NCBI RefSeq assembly: GCF_023168325.1
Contig: NZ_AP025688.1
Span: 186,001 to 250,000, forward strand
Source of the DNA: Tsukamurella sp. PLM1
Lineage (GTDB): Bacteria > Actinomycetota > Actinomycetes > Mycobacteriales > Mycobacteriaceae
Direction: 5' to 3'
DNA: 64,000 nt
This document shows, piece by piece, positions 57,815-64,000 of this stretch. Below the pieces are notes generated by a model. The model was given only the letters and a program-made list of their open reading frames with translations. It did not search any database and was not told the DNA's origin. The position numbers and the translations under genes were made by a program. Position 1 is the stretch's first letter. Each line of letters starts with the position of its first letter.

Positions 57815-57856
57815 GGAAAGTACCCTTTACAGATGCTCCTGTAAAGGGTGCTTTCC
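57815..57856 (-). promoter_or_regulatory. Operator with embedded promoter for the XRE-membrane operon
   Basis: Inverted repeat with 18-bp arms (57815-57832 and 57839-57856), one mismatch and a 6-nt spacer. On the minus strand it contains TTTACA, 17 nt, TACTTT, a near-consensus promoter fully covered by the dyad, 4 nt before the GTG. Confidence 0.75.
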
Positions 57857-57896
57857 AAAGCGACGGCGGAACAGAGCGGACGAACGGAGGAGTCGC

Positions 57897-58118
57897 GTGA
57901 ATTCAGCAGCCCCCGGCGCCGCGTTCGGCGGCTCCTTCGCCCTCGCCGACAGCGCCGACAGTGACGACGCGGAGCCGGATTCGGCCGCTGGCGGGCCGGC
58001 TGGCGGCGAACAGGGCCCATCGACCGGACGTAGTGCCACCCGTCCGATCGGGCAGGGTGACGTCCACCCGTCCGGCGGATCCCCACCGGCCGCGGTCGCT
58101 CTAGTGTCGATGCCATGA
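57897..58118 (+). CDS. Possible small low-complexity ORF before mftM
   Basis: 73 codons from GTG 57897 (GGAGG about 9 nt upstream), rich in Ala, Gly, Ser and Asp. Its TGA overlaps the mftM ATG (ATGA). No homologue recognised, and mftM has its own leaderless -10 box inside this frame, so it may be non-coding. Confidence 0.3.
   Translation: MNSAAPGAAFGGSFALADSADSDDAEPDSAAGGPAGGEQGPSTGRSATRPIGQGDVHPSGGSPPAAVALVSMP
58102..58107 (+). promoter_or_regulatory. Leaderless-type -10 box (TAGTGT) for mftM
   Basis: TAGTGT, 7 nt, then ATG 58115. Confidence 0.5.
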
Positions 58119-58963
58119 TCGATGCTCTGGCAACGGGTTCCGGCCGTCGGTGGTCCGACGGTGCGGTCACCGTCGCGCGGGTGCGCGGGGGCCGCTCGCT
58201 ATCAGTGCGGCGGCGCGGCGAGCGGCTGGACGTTCGGCACCGGCTGAGCCCCGACGACCTGCGGGACTCGTTGGCGCTGCGGATCGCGGCGGAAGCCGGG
58301 CAGTGCGCGGTCGACGAGTTCGAACGGATGCTGGTCGGCGTGGTGCGCACCACGGTCGACGACGCGCCCGAAGCGTGGCGCCGCTACTACCGGAACTCCA
58401 TGGCGGACCTCGAATCCGGTGCCGCTGACTTCGCTCCAGTGCACGCGACGGCGTCGGAACTCCTGGTCGGGCGGTCCCTGTTGGACCTCGGGTCGTGTTT
58501 CGGATTCTTCGCGCTGCGTGCCGCGCGGTCGGGCCTGCGGGTGACCGCGACCGATGTCTGCGGGGGGACCATGTCGCTGCTCGCCGCGGTCGCGGACGAT
58601 CTCGGGATCCCGGTGCGCACGCGTGTCGCCGATGCGGCTGACACGCGGCTGCCCGACCGCTGCGCCGACACCGTCACCGCCCTGCACCTGCTGGAGCACC
58701 TTCCGCCCGACCGCGGCGCGGCGGTGCTCGACGAGGCGCTGCGGCTGGCCCGGCGCCGCGTGATCGTCGCTGTCCCCTTCGAGGACGAGCCGGACGCGCG
58801 GTTCGGGCACGTCCGCACCTTCACGACGGCTGGCCTCGAGGCGATGGTCGCGGGCCGCGGGGTCGAGTACCAAGTGTTCGAGCACCACGGCGGTTGGCTC
58901 GTCATCGACCTCTGGGATCCGCGCGGTCGCGGGCCGGGACCTCCCGGCGCGACCCTCAGATGA
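58115..58963 (+). CDS. mftM: SAM-dependent methyltransferase, MftM-like (mycofactocin oligosaccharide)
   Basis: 282 aa. An N-terminal region (RRWSDGAVTVARVRG to about 110) precedes a class I methyltransferase core: SAM loop LLDLGSCFGFFALRAA, acidic ATDVCGGTMSLLAAVA, ALHLLEHLPPDRGAAV and the ending VFEHHGGWLVIDLW. From memory this combination is characteristic of MftM, which 2-O-methylates the glucan chain of mycofactocin, the redox cofactor of alcohol dehydrogenases. The gene is convergent with a response regulator whose operon includes an alcohol dehydrogenase, consistent with alcohol metabolism. No other mft gene is in the window. Confidence 0.65.
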   Translation: MIDALATGSGRRWSDGAVTVARVRGGRSLSVRRRGERLDVRHRLSPDDLRDSLALRIAAEAGQCAVDEFERMLVGVVRTTVDDAPEAWRRYYRNSMADLESGAADFAPVHATASELLVGRSLLDLGSCFGFFALRAARSGLRVTATDVCGGTMSLLAAVADDLGIPVRTRVADAADTRLPDRCADTVTALHLLEHLPPDRGAAVLDEALRLARRRVIVAVPFEDEPDARFGHVRTFTTAGLEAMVAGRGVEYQVFEHHGGWLVIDLWDPRGRGPGPPGATLR

Positions 58964-59618
58964 GCCCGCGCTTGCTGGCCTCATACGCCGCCTCCGCCCG
59001 CCGGCGCACACCGAGCTTGCGCAGCACGTTGCTCACGTGGAACTTCACCGTCGTCGGCGAGATGAACAGCTTCTCGCCGATGCCGTTGTTGGAGTGTCCC
59101 CTCGCCAGCAGCCGCAGCACCTCCAACTCGCGCGCGGTCAGGTCGTCCTCGGTCGGCCCGTGCGCCAGGGTCTGCACGATCGCCACCGCCGTCCGCGGGT
59201 CGAAGGCGCTCTGCCCGCGCGTCACGGAACGGATGGCGCTCACCAACTCCCGGGTGTCCACGTCCTTGACCACGTAGCCGCGCGCCCCGGCCTGTACGGC
59301 CTCCACCACCAGGCGTTCGTCGAGGAAGGTGGTGAGCACGAGCAGGGCGATCTCCGGGTGCGCCGCCGCGAGGTCCCGGCACAGCGACAACCCTTCCAGC
59401 TCCGAGCCGCCGGATAGCTTCAGGTCGATCACCATCACGTCCGGGCGCGCGGCGTCGGCGACCGCGCGCGCCTCGGCGCGGGTCGCCGCTTCGCCGACCA
59501 CCTCGAGGTCGGGCTCGCGGTCCAGGACCGACCGCAGCCCCTGACGGAGGATGGCGTGGTCGTCCACCAACACGATCCTCGAATCGACGGCGGTCGCCGC
59601 GGCCTGTTCCCGGTTCAC
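58956..59618 (-). CDS. NarL/FixJ-family response regulator of the alcohol dehydrogenase operon
   Basis: 220 aa. Receiver with IVLVDDHAILRQGLRSVLD, phosphoacceptor Asp in DVMVIDLKLSGG and GYVVKDVDTRE. LuxR-type HTH: LTARELEVLRLLARGHSNNG, then LFISPTTVKFHVSNVLRKLG. GTG 59618 overlaps the kinase stop (GTGA). It is the last gene of an operon dehydrogenase, sensor, regulator, all coupled by 4-nt overlaps. It probably activates the operon's own promoter through the dyad at 62224-62257. Confidence 0.92.
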   Translation of the reverse strand: MNREQAAATAVDSRIVLVDDHAILRQGLRSVLDREPDLEVVGEAATRAEARAVADAARPDVMVIDLKLSGGSELEGLSLCRDLAAAHPEIALLVLTTFLDERLVVEAVQAGARGYVVKDVDTRELVSAIRSVTRGQSAFDPRTAVAIVQTLAHGPTEDDLTARELEVLRLLARGHSNNGIGEKLFISPTTVKFHVSNVLRKLGVRRRAEAAYEASKRGLI

Positions 59619-60949
59619 GGTTCCTCCTCGATCGGCAGCTTCACCTGCACCCGCACGCCGCCCAGCCGGGATCTCCGGAGGGCGAGGCGCCCACCGCACT
59701 CCGCCGCGCGGTCCGCCATGTTCGCCAGGCCCCGGCCGTGGCCGTCCACGTCCCGGTCCAGGCTGGCGCGCAGCGCGGACCGGAGCGCGGCGGGGTCGCC
59801 GGCCCCGTCGTCGTCCACGGCCAGGTCCACGTGCGCGGCGCCGTAGTGCAGGGTCACGGTCGCGCGGTCGGCGTCGGCGTGCACCGCGACGTTGAACAGC
59901 GCTTCGCCCGCGATGCGCAGGAGCGCGTGTTCGACCTCCGCGGGCAGCTCGCGGACCCCGCCGCGCACGCGCACCGTGACCTTCAGCTCGTCGGGCTCGT
60001 GCACCACGCCGAGCTGGCGGAGCATCTCGGGGAGTCCGTCCTCGTGCCGGTCGCCGCTGTTGTTGAGGGTGTAGATCGCGGATCGCAGCTGTTCGACCGC
60101 CCGCCGCGTCATCTCCTTCGCGAGGTCCAGCCGCTCGGTGCGCTCGCTGTCCGGGATCTCGCTGCGGCACACCTCGATCTGCATCCCGGCGGACAGCACG
60201 GCCTGGGTCACGCTGTCGTGCAGCTCGCGCGCGATCCGGTGCCGCTCGTCGTCCAGCGCCCGGTGACGTTGCACCACACCGAGTTCCCGCTGCATCCGGG
60301 TCAGCTCGGCGTTGCGCACCGCCAGGTCGGCGGCGGTGCGGCGTGCCTGCGCATGGGCCTGCTCGGACCGGTCGAGCAGCGTCGCGATGTTCTCGTACAG
60401 CGCGGCGTTGTGCAGTGCCACCGCGGTCTGGCTGGCGAGGATGTTGAGCACCGCGCTGTCCGTGCCGTCCAGCTCGCGCCCCGGCGGCGCCCACGCGGCG
60501 ATCGCGCCGACGACCGTGCCGTCCAGTACCAGCGGGACGAAGGCATGCCGTCCGTCGAGCAGCGACTCGCCGGCCACCGTCTCCGGATCGCGGATCCGCT
60601 CCAGGCATTCGGTCACCTCGTACGGCAGCGGCGGGCCGGTCACGCGGTCCACCAGGTACGGGATGCCGTCCGGGCCCAGTACCAGCCGCCGCGGGCCGGC
60701 GGACTGCAGGCGGCCGTCGGTGAGCGCGAACACGACCCAGTCGGCCTGCAGGTGTTCGCGCGCGGCCTGCGCTGCGGAGCACACCAGCGTCTCGGGGCCG
60801 TCGACGGTGCGCACCAGCGCCCCGGCGATGACGTCCAGGGCGTGCAGCACCCGCTCGGCGCGCTCCTGCGCCCCGCGGTACTGCGGGTAGTAGGAGCCCT
60901 TGCCCGACCGGAGTCCGGTGAGCGCCGCGAGGTCCGATTCGGCCGTCAC
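59615..60949 (-). CDS. GAF-containing sensor histidine kinase
   Basis: 444 aa, soluble. GAF domain (about 40-200; ADWVVFALTDGRLQ and LNILASQTAVALHNAALYEN), a coiled-coil helix, HisKA_3 phosphoacceptor ARELHDSVTQAVLSAGM and HATPase motifs VDDDGAGDPAAL and GHGRGLANMADRAAE. No heme-ligand pattern like DosS was identified. GTG 60949 overlaps the dehydrogenase stop (GTGA). It probably senses a cytoplasmic metabolite or redox signal linked to alcohol oxidation. Confidence 0.9.
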   Translation of the reverse strand: MTAESDLAALTGLRSGKGSYYPQYRGAQERAERVLHALDVIAGALVRTVDGPETLVCSAAQAAREHLQADWVVFALTDGRLQSAGPRRLVLGPDGIPYLVDRVTGPPLPYEVTECLERIRDPETVAGESLLDGRHAFVPLVLDGTVVGAIAAWAPPGRELDGTDSAVLNILASQTAVALHNAALYENIATLLDRSEQAHAQARRTAADLAVRNAELTRMQRELGVVQRHRALDDERHRIARELHDSVTQAVLSAGMQIEVCRSEIPDSERTERLDLAKEMTRRAVEQLRSAIYTLNNSGDRHEDGLPEMLRQLGVVHEPDELKVTVRVRGGVRELPAEVEHALLRIAGEALFNVAVHADADRATVTLHYGAAHVDLAVDDDGAGDPAALRSALRASLDRDVDGHGRGLANMADRAAECGGRLALRRSRLGGVRVQVKLPIEEEP

Positions 60950-62148
60950 ATCGCCGCCCGGAACAGCACGGTCATCTCGTCGACGGTGGCGGGGCGCGGG
61001 TTGGTCGTCATACACGAGTCCCGCAGGCTCTGCGCCGCGAGGCGCGGCAAAACCTCCTGGGGCACACCGAGATCCGCGAGGCCGCGAGGAGTGCCCACTT
61101 CCCGTGCCAGCGCCTGCACCCGGTCGGCCACCGCCGCGGCCGCCTCCGCGGGCGGCGCGAACTGCTCGGGAAGGCCCATCCCGGCCGCGATCGCGACGTA
61201 GGGCCGCGGGTCGGTCTCGGCGTTGAACCGGATCACGTGCGGCAGCAGGATGCCGTTGATCACGCCGTGCGGCTTGTCGAGTAGCCCGCCCACCTGATGG
61301 CTCATGGCGTGCGCGGCGCCCAGGATCGCATTCGTGAAGGCCATCCCGGCCTCGAGGCTGGCCTGCGCCATCACGAGCCGGTCCGATATCCGCTTCGGGT
61401 GCGCCATGCTTTCCGCCAGCGCATCGGTCACCATGCCCACCGCCCGCAGCGCGTGGTGGTCGGTGAGCGGATTGTGCGCCAGCGAGACGTAGGCCTCGAC
61501 GCCGTGCGTCAGCGCATCGAGGCCGCTCGCGGCGCCGAGCCACTCGGGCATCGTCGTGAGCAGGCGCGGGTCGATCACGGTCACGTCCGGCACCAGCGTG
61601 CGGCCCAGGATGGTCACCTTGGTGGCGCGGGCGGTGTCGGTCACGATGCAGAACTGGGAGACGTCCGCGCCGGTGCCGGAGGTGGTGGGGACCATCACCA
61701 TCGGCGGCACGGGGCGGCTGACCCGGTCCACGCCGACGTAGTCGAGGATGTGCCCGCCGTTGGTGGCGAGGATCGCCACCCCCTTCGCGGCGTCCATCAC
61801 CGAGCCGCCGCCGATCCCGATGATCACGTCGCAGCCGGCGGCCGCGTACCGCTCGAAGCCCGCGGCCACCTCGTGGTCCTTGGGATTCGGCGTGACAGCG
61901 CTGAACACCTCGGGACGCAGCCCGGCGGAGCGCAGGTACTCGGTGAGCTCGGTGACCCAGCCGGCCTCGATCAGCCCGAGATCGGTGACCAGCATCGGCC
62001 GCACCGCGCCGAGCCTGGCCGCGGCGTGTGCGGCCTCGCCGAGAGCGTCCACGCCGAAGACGATCTCGGGGGCGTGGAACTTGACGGTGCGCGGCACCTC
62101 GCGGGCGATCAGCGGTACCGACGCGATGCGATTGTCGAGGTGGGTCAC
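60946..62148 (-). CDS. Iron-containing (group III) alcohol dehydrogenase
   Basis: 400 aa. NAD-binding GCDVIIGIGGGSVMDAAKGV and VMVPTTSGTGADVSQFCIVT; metal ligands in ASGLDALTHGVEAYVS (Asp, His) and AHAMSHQVGGLLDKPHGVIN (two His). ErcA-like members of this family oxidise short alcohols and are often paired with sensor kinases. GTG 62148 is chosen because GAGGAG lies 9 nt upstream; an in-frame ATG at 62181 has no ribosome site and falls in the promoter. Operon head. A nearby MftM suggests possible mycofactocin dependence, unproven. Confidence 0.88.
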   Translation of the reverse strand: MTHLDNRIASVPLIAREVPRTVKFHAPEIVFGVDALGEAAHAAARLGAVRPMLVTDLGLIEAGWVTELTEYLRSAGLRPEVFSAVTPNPKDHEVAAGFERYAAAGCDVIIGIGGGSVMDAAKGVAILATNGGHILDYVGVDRVSRPVPPMVMVPTTSGTGADVSQFCIVTDTARATKVTILGRTLVPDVTVIDPRLLTTMPEWLGAASGLDALTHGVEAYVSLAHNPLTDHHALRAVGMVTDALAESMAHPKRISDRLVMAQASLEAGMAFTNAILGAAHAMSHQVGGLLDKPHGVINGILLPHVIRFNAETDPRPYVAIAAGMGLPEQFAPPAEAAAAVADRVQALAREVGTPRGLADLGVPQEVLPRLAAQSLRDSCMTTNPRPATVDEMTVLFRAAM

Positions 62149-62179
62149 GGGGCGGCTCCTCAACGGATCGATGTGATCC

Positions 62180-62185
62180 ATGTTA
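62180..62185 (-). promoter_or_regulatory. -10 box (TAACAT) of the alcohol dehydrogenase operon
   Basis: TAACAT on the minus strand, about 31 nt before the GTG 62148. The dyad at 62224-62257 lies upstream of it at an activator position. Confidence 0.45.
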
Positions 62186-62223
62186 CAAGCCCGGGTGCGC
62201 CGGGGGACGGTCCGTTCGCACGG

Positions 62224-62257
62224 GTGACTCACCTAACCGATCGGGTAGGTCAGTCAC
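62224..62257. promoter_or_regulatory. 17-bp-arm palindrome upstream of the dehydrogenase operon
   Basis: GTGACTCACCTAACCGA and its near-complement meet at a central GATC with no spacer and two mismatches. It overlaps the VWA stop codon and is centred roughly 65-70 nt upstream of the likely start site, fitting a LuxR-type response-regulator operator. It could alternatively be a weak terminator for the VWA gene. Confidence 0.5.
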
Positions 62258-63762
62258 CGGAGCGCGTTGCCCAGGTCCCGGGCGCGATCGATGAGCGCCT
62301 CTGCGTCGCGCGCGATCACGACACCGTCGCAGTGCTCCCGGTACGAGGGCATCGCGCACGTGGCCTGCGCCCAGTACCGCTCCGGCTCGGGGGTTACCCA
62401 CGCGAGCCGGTGCACCCGCCTACGCAGCTCCGCGAGGTCGTCGGCACCGTCGGGTCGCCCGCCGGACCGTCCGTCCCCGACGATGAGCACCGACGTCCGC
62501 CGCCCGAGCGAGGTGGGTGCGGCGAGCAGCTCGGAGAACACCCGTCCGTAGTCGCTGGAGGCCTCGAGGTCGATCTCCGGGTCGGCGAGGACCCGGGCCA
62601 GGGCGTCGTCCCCATGACCGGCGAGCAGGGCGTCCGTGACGTCCACGGGCCGGTCGACGAAGGCGAAGACCTCGCACCGATGGGTTCGCCGGCGGATCGC
62701 CTGCGCAAGCCGCAGCGCGAACGCGGTCACCGGCCGCACGGACAGCGAGACGTCCGCCAGGATCAGCACGCGTAGCCGGTCCGGCCGCGGCACCCGCGTG
62801 GCGAGCCGGAAGGGGACCCCGTCGGTGCGCAGTGCCGCGCGCGCGGTGGCGCGCATGTCCAGCCGGCCGTGTCCGCGGTAGCGCACCCGCTCGCGCGGCG
62901 CACCACGCATCCGCCGGAGCACCTCGTGCACCGCGAGCTCCAGCTCGGCGTGGGAGCGCGACTCGGCGCTCCCCGGCGCACCCGGCGCGGGCGCGCCCGC
63001 CTCCGCGAGGGCGCCGACGAAGTCCGCGAGCGCCGCCGCGAGCCGCTCGGCCTGCTGTCGGGTCAGTTCCTCGCCGCCCCTGTCCGCGTACAGCCGGTCC
63101 GGGTCGTAGGCGTCCAGCCAGGCCAGGATCGCCTCGGGATCCTCCCAGTGCAGGGTGCCCGCCGCCGCCACCGTGGCGCCGTCGGCCAGTCCGCCGACCT
63201 CGGTGGTGCCCGCCCGGTCCACGTCGAGGGTGTAGCTCACGCCGCGCCGGCCGCCGTCGTCGGAACCGTTGACCGACAGCTCCTCGTCGGCTGCGGTCAC
63301 CGAGAAGTCGTCGTCGTCCTTGTGCGGGTTGAAGCCCTTCTCCGCCTCGGGGGTGTCGAACAGCTCGCCCACCTCGGCCGCGCGTTCGTTGTAGTCGGCG
63401 TAGGGCGCCAGTTCCGCGTCGTCGGCGAGTTCCAGCGCGTCCGGGAAGGAGCCCGTGAGGCCGGCCCGCGACGGCTCCCGCCCGGCCGCGTCCTCCTCTG
63501 CGTCGGCTTGCGGGTCGAAGAGCTCCGCGAACGCCGCGTCGAATCCGGGGTTCTCGTGCTGGTACTTCACGCACGTGGCCCGTAGGGCCGCGGCGAGCCG
63601 GCCGCGGTCCCGGGCCCCGAGCAGGCCCAGGACGCGGCGCACCTCGATCACCTCGGCGGGCGAGGTGGCCACGCCGTGCGCCCGCAGCCGCAACCCGAAC
63701 GCCGCCGAGACGACGTCGAGGACGCCGGCCCCGCCCGCTCGGCCCGGCTCAGAGCCCGCCAT
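62254..63762 (-). CDS. VWA-domain (CoxE-like) protein
   Basis: 502 aa. The C-terminal von Willebrand A domain (about 325-490) has an intact MIDAS motif DVSLSV in VLILADVSLSVRPVTAFALR and SSDYGRVFSELLAAP, then GDGRSGGRPDG. The N-terminal helical half is of the CoxE/BatA-associated type (GVATSPAEVIEVRRVLGLLG). These proteins work with MoxR-type AAA ATPases as metal-dependent chaperones or cofactor-insertion factors. ATG 63762 follows GGGAGG. The frame stays open upstream to the window end, so fusion to the preceding sequence is possible. Confidence 0.82.
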   Translation of the reverse strand: MAGSEPGRAGGAGVLDVVSAAFGLRLRAHGVATSPAEVIEVRRVLGLLGARDRGRLAAALRATCVKYQHENPGFDAAFAELFDPQADAEEDAAGREPSRAGLTGSFPDALELADDAELAPYADYNERAAEVGELFDTPEAEKGFNPHKDDDDFSVTAADEELSVNGSDDGGRRGVSYTLDVDRAGTTEVGGLADGATVAAAGTLHWEDPEAILAWLDAYDPDRLYADRGGEELTRQQAERLAAALADFVGALAEAGAPAPGAPGSAESRSHAELELAVHEVLRRMRGAPRERVRYRGHGRLDMRATARAALRTDGVPFRLATRVPRPDRLRVLILADVSLSVRPVTAFALRLAQAIRRRTHRCEVFAFVDRPVDVTDALLAGHGDDALARVLADPEIDLEASSDYGRVFSELLAAPTSLGRRTSVLIVGDGRSGGRPDGADDLAELRRRVHRLAWVTPEPERYWAQATCAMPSYREHCDGVVIARDAEALIDRARDLGNALR

Positions 63763-64000
63763 GGCCCCTCCCGCCGTGCCCCGGAACACGCTTGTGGTCG
63801 TGTTGGCCGGGCGCGCCGCCACCGTCGGGCGCTCGCGCGCGGGCACGTCCCCCGACGGTGCCGAGGCCCCGTCGGGCTGCGACCGCACGAGCGCGACATC
63901 GGAGGAGTACTTGAGCAGCGCGGCGTACAGGAGGTCGGGCGACTCGGCCGCGCTGCGGCCGGTCGCCGCCAACACCGCCGCGATCCGGGCGGCATCGATG
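63763..64000 (-). CDS. C-terminal part of an upstream protein, runs off the window
   Basis: Reading in from the window edge: ARIAAVLAATGRSAAESPDL, then LYAALLKYSSDVALVRSQPD, then a Pro/Ala/Arg-rich tail with no stop before the VWA start. By context it could be the tail of the AAA ATPase that normally precedes CoxE-like genes, with its stop hidden by a missing base. It could also be a true N-terminal extension of the VWA protein. Not recognised. Confidence 0.4.

Overview
The window is high-G+C DNA (about 70% by eye) from a mycolic-acid actinomycete of the order Mycobacteriales. The evidence is mmpL3 beside its NYN-domain and trmB neighbours, zmp1, an lprG-p55 pair, a desA3-type desaturase with its reductase, a Ser/Thr kinase-rich gene set, GTP-dependent PEP carboxykinase and a mycofactocin-type methyltransferase. 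A Tsukamurella- or Gordonia-like organism fits; the genus is my guess. Coding density is high. I see no rRNA, tRNA, CRISPR array, prophage or transposase.

Layout. 1-10 kb: condensation-like fragment, hydrolase, EamA exporter with divergent LysR regulator, VOC protein, MFS exporter, XRE regulator, class III adenylate cyclase divergent from L-serine dehydratase, a palindromic repeat cluster, NUDIX and AlkX-like glycosylase. 10-17 kb: SulP transporter with a MerR regulator, DEDD exoribonuclease, ABC-F ATPase, then a leaderless Cys-ending leader peptide ahead of a ROK regulator and a lipoprotein. 17-22 kb: a transmembrane Ser/Thr kinase fused to a siderophore-type binding domain, a companion hypothetical, a nitroreductase, a second repeat cluster and a two-domain TetR regulator. 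22-32 kb: fadA-fadB, GAF-ANTAR regulator, zmp1, CocE-type hydrolase, pirin. 32-42.6 kb: a PBP-like lipoprotein without catalytic motifs, membrane proteins, a two-component system, aspartase/fumarase, and a TetR-reductase-desaturase locus. 42.6-56 kb: a long perfect hairpin, a kinase-TerD fusion, mmpL3-NYN-trmB, lprG-p55, a P-loop gene pair and pckG. 56-64 kb: a secreted Ala/Gly-rich protein, an XRE/membrane pair with a strong operator, mftM, and an iron alcohol dehydrogenase operon with its own two-component system, then a VWA (CoxE-like) gene running towards the window end.

Themes. Central carbon switching (serine dehydratase, fadAB, PEPCK, alcohol dehydrogenase), envelope lipid export (MmpL3, LprG-P55) and signalling (two kinase fusions, cyclase, two two-component systems, ANTAR) dominate. 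Many genes have a TANNNT box ending 5-7 nt before the start codon, so leaderless transcription looks common here.

Caution on quality: at least 17 otherwise intact genes are broken by small indels, nearly all one base missing from a G or C run. I read these as sequence errors and annotate the genes as whole, noting each shift. Independently, the decamer GCACCGTCGG is extremely over-represented, and a GCTCCCTATAGGGAGC palindrome family occurs in two intergenic clusters.
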